From Acidimicrobiaceae bacterium (GTDB lineage Bacteria; Actinomycetota; Acidimicrobiia; Acidimicrobiales; UBA8592), in assembly GCA_002715405.1 (NCBI GenBank), contig PAZD01000017.1, positions 1 to 14,372 on the forward strand: DNA of 14,372 nucleotides, read 5' to 3'. The number at the start of each line of letters is the position of its first letter. The stretch's first letter is position 1. The notes beneath the pieces were generated by a model. The model ran no database searches. It was not told the origin of the DNA and saw nothing but the letters and a program-made list of their open reading frames with translations. A program made the translations under genes and the position numbers. Shown here piece by piece: positions 1 through 6,640 of the stretch.

Positions 1-986
1 ACTGTTGCTTCTGAAGCTAGGGCGGAAACTAACCAGTTCCACATCATCCATCCAGTTGTAGTGTAATAAAAGACCCTATCTCCAGGCTTCACATCGCATT
101 GGAGGCCATGTTCAACAAGATGTTTTAAAAGAACCCCTCCGGAACGGTGCAGAATACATTTGGGCTTCCCGGTTGTTCCAGACGAGTAAAGAACATACCA
201 AGGATGATTGAAGCTATGACGCGGGTACCAAATGGGCTTAGGACTAAACGGCTTTAGAAAGTCTTCCCAAAGGCCCCTTGAACTATCTATCGATGAGTTC
301 TCATGTGAGGGGTACGGGACAACGATGGTTTCTCGGACTGAAGGCAAGCCTGATTCGATATCTCCAAGCTTCTCTAGGCAGGAAAACCATTTTCCACCAT
401 AAAAGTATCCATCTGTAACGAAAAGCACTTTTGGTTCTACTTGGGTAAAGCGATCGAGTAGCCCCTTTACTCCGAAATCCGGAGATGTTGAAGTAAATAC
501 TGCACCGATGCTTGCAGCTGCGATCATAACCGAGATTGTTTCTGGTCGGTTTGGTAGCCACGCAGCTACGCAATCACCCTTTTCTACTCCTAAATCCAAA
601 AGGGCTTGCTGCAAAAGAGAAACTTGATCATTGAGTTCGCCCCATGTTAGTTCTGACGTATTACCAATCTCATCAACCCAAATTATGGCTTTTGTCTGAT
701 CGCTTTTTTTTAGAAGATTCTCACCAATGTTTATAGTTGCGTTTGGGAAAAACACAGTATCTTGCAAATTTCCCCCACGTGCCAGAACGTTATCACCCAT
801 GTCGCCGATCAAACCAAGGTAGCTCCATGCGTGTCTCCAGAACTCTTCCGGTGAATCAGTGCTCCATTCATGGATCGAGTCATAGTCAAGGAGTTCTATG
901 TTGAAAAGAGGTTCGGCTGTACTAGCAAATTCCAGTAATCGAGAATCAACTGCTCTCTTCTTTGATGGTTCCCAGAGTTGACTCAC
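1..986 (-). CDS. aacS: Acetoacetyl-CoA synthetase, N-terminal part (cut by left window edge)
   Basis: This enzyme activates acetoacetate with ATP and CoA to acetoacetyl-CoA in the cytoplasm (ketone-body and polymer metabolism). I translated the minus strand by hand: 328 codons are visible and the C-terminal half lies beyond position 1. The start is GTG at 986, because an in-frame TAG (989-987) abuts it and the first residues (SQLWEPS) match the LW.PS opening usual for AacS. Seen motifs are STSPDFGVKGLLDRF near residues 166-180, the ANL-superfamily P-loop YSSGTTGKPK at 267-276, and TTTGWMMWNWLVS at 309-321, a hallmark of AacS rather than generic acyl-CoA ligases. There is no Shine-Dalgarno site; a TATGCT hexamer lies 6 nt before the GTG, so translation may be leaderless. 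It lies downstream of tRNA-Ala on the same strand but probably has its own promoter. Acetyl-CoA synthetase is the alternative, but these motifs favour AacS. Confidence 0.93.
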   Translation of the reverse strand, partial: MSQLWEPSKKRAVDSRLLEFASTAEPLFNIELLDYDSIHEWSTDSPEEFWRHAWSYLGLIGDMGDNVLARGGNLQDTVFFPNATINIGENLLKKSDQTKAIIWVDEIGNTSELTWGELNDQVSLLQQALLDLGVEKGDCVAAWLPNRPETISVMIAAASIGAVFTSTSPDFGVKGLLDRFTQVEPKVLFVTDGYFYGGKWFSCLEKLGDIESGLPSVRETIVVPYPSHENSSIDSSRGLWEDFLKPFSPKPIWYPRHSFNHPWYVLYSSGTTGKPKCILHRSGGVLLKHLVEHGLQCDVKPGDRVFYYTTTGWMMWNWLVSALASEAT

Positions 987-992
987 CTAACC

Positions 993-998
993 AGCATA
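993..998 (-). promoter_or_regulatory. Candidate -10 of a leaderless aacS promoter
   Basis: The minus strand reads TATGCT, then 6 nt, then the GTG start. That is the -10 to +1 distance expected if transcription begins at the start codon. A TTTACG hexamer 16 bp further upstream matches TTGACA at 4 of 6 positions. Leaderless genes are common in actinobacteria; the assignment here is inference from spacing and from the absence of a Shine-Dalgarno site. Confidence 0.4.
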
Positions 999-1046
999 GT
1001 CTCAGCTTCAGAATCGTAAACCTTAAGAGCTGTCGGGCTGTAGTTT

Positions 1047-1121
<75 letters not shown>

Positions 1122-1131
1122 AAAGGTCTCC

Positions 1132-1137
1132 ATTGTA
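1132..1137 (-). promoter_or_regulatory. Candidate -10 of the tRNA-Ala promoter
   Basis: The minus strand reads TACAAT ten bases before the first base of the mature tRNA, which would place the transcript start a few bases upstream of it. No convincing -35 was seen at 16-18 bp. The hexamer lies in the gap after the stop codon of the upstream membrane-protein gene. Confidence 0.5.
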
Positions 1138-1173
1138 TGTTTCAAAATAAAAGAAATGAAATCTAGTATGGCT

Positions 1174-1698
1174 TTAACGCGCAACTCCATCAGTACCCGT
1201 GGCTGCGAAATCTAAACCTGCCGGTTGATAGACCTTTTGCTGTTGTTGACGAGATGCTTCAATTTCTCTCTGATACTGAACAAGTAGCAAAACATAGCCA
1301 AGGAAAATAGAGTCAACGAAGAGGTTCACAGCAATAAAGGCCCCGCCTACAACGATGGCCATGAGTAGAGTAAACATTACAAGGCCAATTAAGGATAAAA
1401 GAACCTTTCGCCGGCGTAGACGAGCTTGCTCACTAGATAGTTCCATTGGATTCGTCCCCTTCTGTATTCTGTCAAGTGGTGGTTCAACCAAGGAATGTCC
1501 AGGTTGATGGTAGGTGTGTTCCCACGATGTAATTGGTTGATGTATTGGTACCACAACCGCTCGAGGGGTTCTTCGAATTCGCATTCGACTAAATGATCCC
1601 CCTATAACCATTGAAGATGTTCCTATACGCGTACGAAGCCAATAAATCCCTGCTCCGAACCAAAGAATTGCTAAAGCAACTAACAGCACAAACTCCAC
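1174..1698 (-). CDS. Membrane protein resembling SepX/GlpR (actinobacterial divisome protein)
   Basis: A 174-residue membrane protein. Residues 2-21 form one hydrophobic helix (FVLLVALAILWFGAGIYWL). Residues 22-92 form a polar cytoplasmic-type linker containing RIRRTPRAVVVP. A basic LRRRK then precedes two adjoining hydrophobic helices at about 98-121 and 125-141, and a Q/R/E-rich segment follows. From memory this three-helix plan, with RRRK-VLL before the hairpin, is that of the SepX/GlpR family, which recruits or stabilises FtsZ-associated proteins in Streptomyces and Corynebacterium. The family is often encoded near a moeA/glp gene, as here (two genes upstream). The start is GTG at 1698, with an in-frame TAG six bases before it and no strong Shine-Dalgarno site. 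It lies 187 bp after moaC, so co-transcription is uncertain. The fallback is an uncharacterised membrane protein. Confidence 0.55.
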   Translation of the reverse strand: MEFVLLVALAILWFGAGIYWLRTRIGTSSMVIGGSFSRMRIRRTPRAVVVPIHQPITSWEHTYHQPGHSLVEPPLDRIQKGTNPMELSSEQARLRRRKVLLSLIGLVMFTLLMAIVVGGAFIAVNLFVDSIFLGYVLLLVQYQREIEASRQQQQKVYQPAGLDFAATGTDGVAR

Positions 1699-1750
1699 CA
1701 GTCTCTAGGCTGCCCTTATTAAAATTTTTGCACCAATTCTCCCCTATTTG

Positions 1751-1843
1751 GTGGATAGAGGCGTCAAAATCACGACTGATGAATCAATGGCAGAGGAAGA
1801 GGTTGATTTTTTAAGATCAAAAGGGCATGTATACAAAAGCTAA
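1751..1843 (+). CDS. Possible small ORF or gene remnant, 30 codons
   Basis: In the gap between the SepX/GlpR-like gene and moaC the plus strand has an open frame (open from 1709, GTG at 1751, ATG at 1787) ending in TAA at 1841-1843. Its acidic-then-basic end is TDESMAEEEVDFLRSKGHVYKS in two pieces (TDESMAEEEV, DFLRSKGHVYKS). The composition looks protein-like, but there is no Shine-Dalgarno site and I recognise no family. It could be the decayed 3' end of a gene, a small protein, or chance. Nothing else is evident in 1699-1885. Confidence 0.2.
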   Translation: MDRGVKITTDESMAEEEVDFLRSKGHVYKS

Positions 1844-1885
1844 GTAAGGTAAAATTCCTAGTTACTTCCAGAAGAGATAACGAGA

Positions 1886-2362
1886 TTATCGAGAAAAATC
1901 TCCGGAAGAACCGCCACTTTTCTGTAGGAGAACTAGGTTCGTAATTTCCATTTCTTTGTCCAAGCTTTTGCACATATCGTAGATTGTAAGAGCGGCAACA
2001 GAGCATGCAGAGAGCGCTTCCATTTCTACTCCCGTGCGAGCGAATGTACTAACTTCAGCCTCAATATCAACTTTTACCTCACTAAGCTCAAACACAACAC
2101 TGACGGAGTTAAGCGGCAACGGATGACATAACGGGATCATATCGGAGGTCCTTTTTGCAGCTTGAATCCCGGCGACTCTAGCTACAGCGAAGACATCCCC
2201 CTTTGGAACATCCCCTTTCTGCAGAGCTAGTACCGTTTCTTCTGACATGGCAACTGTCACGCTAGCTCGAGCAATCCGAACGCTGTCCTTCTTATCACTA
2301 ATGTCGACCATACGGGCCTGACCATCGGAATCAAGATGTGAGAAATTATTATCGCCCAACAC
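1886..2362 (-). CDS. moaC: Cyclic pyranopterin monophosphate synthase MoaC
   Basis: With MoaA, this enzyme converts GTP to cyclic pyranopterin monophosphate, the first step of molybdenum cofactor synthesis. Here it converts the MoaA product 3',8-cyclo-GTP. Nearly the whole 158-residue protein matches MoaC: MVDISDK at 18-24, KGDVFAVARVAGIQAAKRT at 54-72 (K54 corresponds to E. coli K51), IPLCHPL at 76-82, GVEMEAL at 111-117, and AALTIYDMCKSLDK at 123-136 with catalytic D129 and K132. The annotated start is GTG at 2362, whose G is the last base of the moaA TAG stop, so the two are translationally coupled. An AGGCGG site lies only 3 nt before this GTG but 6 nt before the next codon, TTG at 2359, which may be the true start. 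The weak hairpin GATAA-CGAGA-TTATC covers the stop codon. Confidence 0.97.
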   Translation of the reverse strand: MLGDNNFSHLDSDGQARMVDISDKKDSVRIARASVTVAMSEETVLALQKGDVPKGDVFAVARVAGIQAAKRTSDMIPLCHPLPLNSVSVVFELSEVKVDIEAEVSTFARTGVEMEALSACSVAALTIYDMCKSLDKEMEITNLVLLQKSGGSSGDFSR

Positions 2363-3345
2363 TAACCGCCTATCTGAGACATGGACTTACTAGGACGAAT
2401 AAAAACAGATTTTCCGATTTGGTGCCCTGCCCATTTGTCCTTAACGGCGTCTGAGAATAGCTGCACAAGCTCTTCATCATCAACATTCTCTCTAAGTAGA
2501 GTCCGAATATCGAACTCCTTTATTGCGAATAAACAGTTCCTAAACTTCCCATCTGCAGTGAGACGAATCCGGTCACAAGCTTCACAAAAAGCTTCAGAAA
2601 CGGTAGCTATAATACCTATTTCACCGGAGCCATCGGCAAATTTCCAGCGCTCAGCTGGTGAACTTCCTCTAAAAACTGGCTCTAGGTCATAGTGGGGGGT
2701 GATCAGAGCAAGGATTTCATCTTGAGACATGACCTTTGATTTTTCCCAAACCTCATCTGCGTCAAGAGGCATGAACTCTATGAAACGAACTACAACGTTA
2801 TTTTCTCGACCATATGAAATGAAGTCAAGAACTTCATCGTCATTGATTCCTTTCATGACGACCATGTTGATTTTAACGGGATCAAATCCCACTGCTTTTG
2901 CGGCCTCAATACCTTGAAGCTCCTGCTTGAGATTGTCACGCCTAGTCAACGATTTGAATCGTTCAGGGTCGAGAGTATCCAAAGAGATATTTATTCTGTT
3001 GAGGCCAGCTTCATATAGGTCTTGAGCGACCAATGGAAGCGTCGCTCCATTAGTGGTTAAAGATAAATCCACATCAAGCTTGGCCAGTTTTTCAATCAAC
3101 TTATTTAAATTCGCTCTAACCGTGGGCTCCCCACCAGTTAGTCGAATACTCTCAATCCCAAATCTGTGTACAAGCAATTTCGCTAATCGTTCAATTTCTT
3201 CAAAAGTCAGGAGATCTTCTCTAGGAGTCCAATCCATTCCCTCTTCTGGCATGCAATACTGACAACGAAAATTACAACGATCAGTCACAGAAATACGCAA
3301 ATCACGATGAACGCGTCCGTAAGTATCTATCAACTGATCTTTCAT
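2362..3345 (-). CDS. moaA: GTP 3',8-cyclase MoaA (radical SAM)
   Basis: This cytoplasmic enzyme catalyses the first reaction of molybdenum cofactor synthesis, turning GTP into 3',8-cyclo-GTP with two [4Fe-4S] clusters. The 327 residues are full length. The radical-SAM motif CNFRCQYC has cysteines at 24, 28 and 31. GGEP at 71-74 is the SAM-binding strand. The second cluster uses C254, C257 and C271 (CEAC...NC), and the chain ends in the essential Gly-Gly that reaches the active site. It follows moeA by 27 bp and overlaps moaC by 1 bp. There is no Shine-Dalgarno site. TAGATT lies 7 nt before the ATG (3353-3358), so an extra near-leaderless internal promoter is possible. Confidence 0.98.
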   Translation of the reverse strand: MKDQLIDTYGRVHRDLRISVTDRCNFRCQYCMPEEGMDWTPREDLLTFEEIERLAKLLVHRFGIESIRLTGGEPTVRANLNKLIEKLAKLDVDLSLTTNGATLPLVAQDLYEAGLNRINISLDTLDPERFKSLTRRDNLKQELQGIEAAKAVGFDPVKINMVVMKGINDDEVLDFISYGRENNVVVRFIEFMPLDADEVWEKSKVMSQDEILALITPHYDLEPVFRGSSPAERWKFADGSGEIGIIATVSEAFCEACDRIRLTADGKFRNCLFAIKEFDIRTLLRENVDDEELVQLFSDAVKDKWAGHQIGKSVFIRPSKSMSQIGG

Positions 3346-3372
3346 ATCTAATAATCTAGCGCTTGTTCTGCC

Positions 3373-4581
3373 TTAGTAGCGAAAGTACTCAATAGAGCTT
3401 CCCTTCGAGATGCCTTCACCATCATGTATAACCGCCAAAGTATCAGCTTCAGCCATTCCGCTGAGTTGATGAGAACCCTGTTTGCCGACTGGATGAATCA
3501 AGTTTTTATCTTTACTTCTTTCTAGAAATGAGCGGACAAAATGAGTTTTCCCATCAACTCGACGATGAAAGTCTTCTCCAGCTTCTCCAAGGAAATAGCT
3601 TGGGAGGACACTATCTAGACCCATCATTTTTTGTAGAGCAGGTTTTGCAAGAAGTAAATATGAAACCATGGAGGAAACAGGATTTCCAGGAAGCCCAAAC
3701 ACTGGAACACTCTGAACAACTCCAAATGCAAAAGGCTTGGCAGGTTTTATAGCAATTTGCATCCAGCGCATATCACCGATTTCATCCAGTACTACTTTGA
3801 CATAGTCATAATCCCCCATACTTACTCCACCAGTTGTGAGTAGGGCATCACACTTTTCGACCCCTTCGAGAACGGTGCTTTCAATCGCCTCTTTATCATC
3901 TGGAATCAAACCAAGGTCAACTGTTTGGAAGCCGTCACGCTCTAGAAGTGCCAGAAGGGAGAACCTATTTGAATCTCGAATTTGACCTGGTTTTAGAGGT
4001 TTATTCCCTTCAACAAGCTCATCACCAGTCGAGAAGACACCTACGACTGGACGTTGAACCACATTGACTTGGTAAACGCCTATACCCGCTAAGAGTCCAA
4101 TATGTGCCGGAGTTAAAAATGTTCCTGCACCTACTACTTGATCTCCGACCTGGAGGTCTTCACCAGACCTTCGAATATGATCACCTTCTTTAACAGATTT
4201 ACTAATTCGAACAGCATCACCTACGTCATTAGTACTAGTCCATTCAACCATTACGACCGCATCCGCACCTTTAGGCATTGGAGCACCAGTCATTATTTTG
4301 GCGCATTGGCCATCTTCAAGTTCAAAATCCGGATCTACCCCAGCTGCTATAGACCCTATTACTTCTAACTGAACTTCATCGCTATCAGAAGCATCAAGGG
4401 TGTTAAAGGCTATTACGGCATAGCCATCTACTGCAGTATTATCAAAGGGAGGCACTAGCTCTTTTGAGGTAACTGCTTGAGCTGTTACATGTGAGCAAGC
4501 AGAACTTAAGGCTAATCCGCCACTGGGGAGCTGCGAAACATTCCTCAAAACATGGCTTTGTGCTTCTTCCAACGGGATCAT
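3373..4581 (-). CDS. moeA: Molybdopterin molybdotransferase MoeA; possible Glp division protein
   Basis: MoeA inserts molybdate into adenylylated molybdopterin. The 402 residues match the family length. Seen are PPFDNTAVDGYAV at 44-56 (substrate-binding Asp), KIMTGAPMP at 95-103, FSTGDELV at 183-190, TTGGVSMGDYDYVK at 249-262, KPAKPFAFG at 279-287, GLPGNPVSS at 296-304, and a C-terminal domain ending near 400. It heads the minus-strand run moeA-moaA-moaC, which supports a cofactor role. In Corynebacterium a MoeA paralogue, Glp, binds FtsZ and the membrane receptor GlpR. A GlpR-like gene lies downstream here, so this protein may do either job or both. The ATG at 4581 has no Shine-Dalgarno site, and TAGCAT lies 6 nt upstream, suggesting a leaderless transcript. 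All active-site acidic residues I can align look intact. Confidence 0.95.
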   Translation of the reverse strand: MIPLEEAQSHVLRNVSQLPSGGLALSSACSHVTAQAVTSKELVPPFDNTAVDGYAVIAFNTLDASDSDEVQLEVIGSIAAGVDPDFELEDGQCAKIMTGAPMPKGADAVVMVEWTSTNDVGDAVRISKSVKEGDHIRRSGEDLQVGDQVVGAGTFLTPAHIGLLAGIGVYQVNVVQRPVVGVFSTGDELVEGNKPLKPGQIRDSNRFSLLALLERDGFQTVDLGLIPDDKEAIESTVLEGVEKCDALLTTGGVSMGDYDYVKVVLDEIGDMRWMQIAIKPAKPFAFGVVQSVPVFGLPGNPVSSMVSYLLLAKPALQKMMGLDSVLPSYFLGEAGEDFHRRVDGKTHFVRSFLERSKDKNLIHPVGKQGSHQLSGMAEADTLAVIHDGEGISKGSSIEYFRY

Positions 4582-4587
4582 GAATTC

Positions 4588-4593
4588 ATGCTA
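4588..4593 (-). promoter_or_regulatory. Candidate -10 of a leaderless moeA-moaA-moaC promoter
   Basis: The minus strand reads TAGCAT, then 6 nt, then the moeA ATG. A CTGTCA hexamer 16 bp upstream matches TTGACA at 4 of 6. It lies in the 62-bp divergent gap shared with plsY, so any regulator binding here could affect both directions. Inference from position only. Confidence 0.4.
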
Positions 4594-4643
4594 ACAAAGG
4601 TCAGACGGTGACAGACACTAGAACGTGATGACGAGGGCGTATT

Positions 4644-5234
4644 ATGGAAATAATGAATTTCTGGTGGCTCCTCATACCTGCAAGCTATGCACTTGGCACT
4701 TTCCCAACTGCACATATCGTTGCAGGATTCGTTGGCCACGATCCAACGTCAGAAGGATCTGGGAATCCCGGTGCATCTAATGTCTATCGTGTCGCTGGAG
4801 CAAAAGCAGGTGTCATTGTTTTAGCTGGTGACCTAATGAAGGGATTAATACCTAGTCTTGTGTGCCTTCTAGTGGACAGCCGCATTCTGGGACTTATAGC
4901 AGGGCTCGCCGCATTACTTGGCCACATAGCGCCAATAACACGGAAACTGAATGGTGGTAAGGGGGTAGCGACCTTGACCGGACTATCTGTTGTGCTTTAC
5001 CCCTTTGTCGTACTCGCTCTTTTTGTAGTGTGGATTCCTTTAATGAAATTATTCCGACGGGCTTCAATCGGATCATTAGTAACGGTAATTTTACTTCCAT
5101 TAGGGGTGCTTATAATTCCAGATACTCGCTGGTACGAAGTAGTAATTATCGGGGCCGCTTCATTTATAGTCACCCTGCGCCATCATGAAAATATTAAGCG
5201 CCTGTTCAAAGGGGAGGAACAGGCAATTGACTAA
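4644..5234 (+). CDS. plsY: Acyl phosphate:glycerol-3-phosphate acyltransferase PlsY
   Basis: This inner-membrane enzyme acylates glycerol-3-phosphate with acyl phosphate (from PlsX) to lysophosphatidate, the first step of phospholipid synthesis. At 196 residues it is the usual length. The motifs are SGNPGASNVYR at 39-49, GDLMKG at 62-67, GHIAPITRKLNGGKGVAT at 93-110, and RHHENIKRL followed by KGEE at 179-192. Hydrophobic helices lie at about 5-28, 54-75, 80-98, 110-135 and 142-177. A GAGGG site 6 nt before ATG 4644 fixes the start; M4 is a weaker alternative. It diverges from moeA across 62 bp and is followed 72 bp later by the FmdB-type gene on the same strand. PlsX is not in the window. Confidence 0.96.
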   Translation: MEIMNFWWLLIPASYALGTFPTAHIVAGFVGHDPTSEGSGNPGASNVYRVAGAKAGVIVLAGDLMKGLIPSLVCLLVDSRILGLIAGLAALLGHIAPITRKLNGGKGVATLTGLSVVLYPFVVLALFVVWIPLMKLFRRASIGSLVTVILLPLGVLIIPDTRWYEVVIIGAASFIVTLRHHENIKRLFKGEEQAID

Positions 5235-5306
5235 GAAACAATTCCGGAGTGTTCTCCATTCTCAGACTTACTGCTACCCTATCGGTCGCTGGCGAATGGA
5301 GTAATA

Positions 5307-5615
5307 ATGCCAACGTACGATTACAAATGCACTACTTGCGAAGAAACATTCGAAGTGTTCCAGTCCTTTAGTGATGACCCTTTGGCAGGCTGCCCTGAGG
5401 AAAATTGTGAAGGATCGGTAAAAAAGATATTTTCAGCACCTGGAATAAGCTTCAAAGGTTCCGGTTTCTATAAAAACGATAGCCGGAAATCTGGTGGGAA
5501 AAAGACAACATCGGATAGTTCAAAATCTTCCAAAGATGATTCGAAGGTATCCCCTCCCCCTAAAGAGAAAAAAGACTTAACCCCACCTGCTAGCACTTCA
5601 ACTCCTGACACTTAA
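5307..5615 (+). CDS. FmdB/CxxC-type small zinc-ribbon protein
   Basis: A 102-residue protein opening with MPTYDYKC, the hallmark of the FmdB regulatory-protein/putative zinc-ribbon family. The ribbon uses C8, C11, C29 and C34. The second pair is spaced C-PEEN-C rather than the common CPxC, a small oddity. QSFSDDPL at 19-26 and the stretch IFSAPGISFKGSGFY at 41-55 are typical of actinobacterial members. Residues 57-102 form a Ser/Lys/Pro-rich, probably disordered tail. GGAG 5 nt before the ATG supports the start. Its role is unknown; the FmdB name comes from a link to formamidase genes that is absent here. The stop codon is only 5 bp from the uppP stop on the other strand, leaving no room for a separate terminator. 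Confidence 0.88.
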   Translation: MPTYDYKCTTCEETFEVFQSFSDDPLAGCPEENCEGSVKKIFSAPGISFKGSGFYKNDSRKSGGKKTTSDSSKSSKDDSKVSPPPKEKKDLTPPASTSTPDT

Positions 5616-5620
5616 GGTCC

Positions 5621-6568
5621 CTAAAGCACATCAGATGCAACAAGTACGAGAGCTAGTACTCCTACCACGATTCGATAAAACCCGAAGACGGTAAAACTTT
5701 TACGTTCAAGCCAAGCCACCATCCATTTCACAGAGATCATTGCAGAAAGAAATGCCGAAACGAGCCCAACCAGTGGAGTCCCATATCCGAAAACATCGAT
5801 AATCGTTCCCCCTTCTTGAGATAGCTCATAAACGGTTGCAGCTGATAATGTCACTAGGCCTAGCAGAAAGCTAAATTCAACAGCGGCTCTAATTGAGAGA
5901 CCTAAAGCAAGCAACGCAAGTATGGTTACAAGACTTCGACTTACCCCTGGCCATAGCGCTAATGCTTGGGCTATCCCAACCAAAATAGCCCCTTGGAAGC
6001 CTAACGTCTCTATAGTCAACCCGTCATTGCGTAGCCACTTCTTGTTATGTGCGACGAGAATACAGATACCCCCAACAATCCACGCATATGCTACTGATTG
6101 TGAGTCATATAGTTGATCTTTCACAGGCTCTGACAGTAAAAACCCGATGATACCTGTCGGGATAAACGCTGAAATCAGATTTCGGAGAACTATTTTCCCT
6201 TCTACACTGTTGCCGCGTATCCCTTCGTACATCTGGACAATCCGGCTCTTATAAAGAACCAGAATTGCAAAGATTGCTCCAATTTGGATTGCAATAATGT
6301 AACTATCGATAGCTTGTTCAGATACTTCGGTTTGCCCAAGGTCCATAAACTCTTTCGCAGCAAGAAGATGTCCGGTTGAACTGATTGGTAGGAACTCCGT
6401 GAGTCCTTCCGTTATGCCTAGCAATACGGCTTTCCATAGTGCTAGGCCTTCCACTACGGATGACTCCCCATATGCAAAAGCCCGATTCCCAAAACCAACT
6501 AGAAACAGCATAGAGGCAATAGCAACAAATCCTAATACGAAAATAATCTCTCGACGGAGTTTAATCAT
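5621..6568 (-). CDS. uppP: Undecaprenyl-diphosphatase UppP (BacA), with N-terminal extension
   Basis: This membrane enzyme dephosphorylates undecaprenyl diphosphate to recycle the lipid carrier of cell-wall synthesis, and its overproduction gives bacitracin resistance. Family motifs are EGLTEFLPISSTGHL at 54-68 and PGVSRS at about 207-212, with the usual run of hydrophobic helices. From ATG 6568 it is 315 residues, about 40 longer than the common form. The extra residues 1-34 look like a signal peptide: RRE, then a hydrophobic stretch to 25, then RAFA|YG. A GTG at 6454 (V39) gives 277 residues, the normal length, and has GGGGAG 9 nt upstream, whereas ATG 6568 has no such site. TACGGT 10 nt before ATG 6568 could drive a nearly leaderless message from the longer start. 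It lies 72 bp after tldE on the same strand and converges with the zinc-ribbon gene. Confidence 0.96.
   Translation of the reverse strand: MIKLRREIIFVLGFVAIASMLFLVGFGNRAFAYGESSVVEGLALWKAVLLGITEGLTEFLPISSTGHLLAAKEFMDLGQTEVSEQAIDSYIIAIQIGAIFAILVLYKSRIVQMYEGIRGNSVEGKIVLRNLISAFIPTGIIGFLLSEPVKDQLYDSQSVAYAWIVGGICILVAHNKKWLRNDGLTIETLGFQGAILVGIAQALALWPGVSRSLVTILALLALGLSIRAAVEFSFLLGLVTLSAATVYELSQEGGTIIDVFGYGTPLVGLVSAFLSAMISVKWMVAWLERKSFTVFGFYRIVVGVLALVLVASDVL
6464..6469 (-). promoter_or_regulatory. Shine-Dalgarno-like site for an internal uppP start
   Basis: The minus strand reads GGGGAG nine bases before GTG 6454 inside the uppP frame. Starting there gives a 277-residue protein of normal UppP length. 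It bears on whether the signal-peptide-like extension is made at all, or whether two forms exist. Confidence 0.4.
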
Positions 6569-6640
6569 GGTCTAGTAAACCGTAGCCCTAATAGAAGCAG
6601 ATATGAATTGATCCTAGAGAAAGAATAAGAGTCTTTGTAG

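Noticed and set aside
301..573. 90-codon minus-strand frame inside aacS
   Set aside because: It is in a different frame from the strongly conserved AacS translation that spans the same bases, so it is a shadow.
1876..1890. Hairpin GATAA-CGAGA-TTATC over the moaC stop
   Set aside because: A five-pair AT-rich stem without a following U-run is too weak to call a terminator.
1770..2006. 78-codon minus-strand frame across the end of moaC
   Set aside because: It overlaps the conserved MoaC C-terminus in another frame; its extension past the moaC stop has no motif.
3373..4581. Complete molybdenum cofactor operon
   Set aside because: Only moeA, moaA and moaC are present; moaD, moaE, mogA/moaB and transport genes are not in the window.
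5307..5615. Formamidase regulator by the FmdB name
   Set aside because: No amidase gene is near; the name reflects family history, and the zinc-ribbon label is safer.
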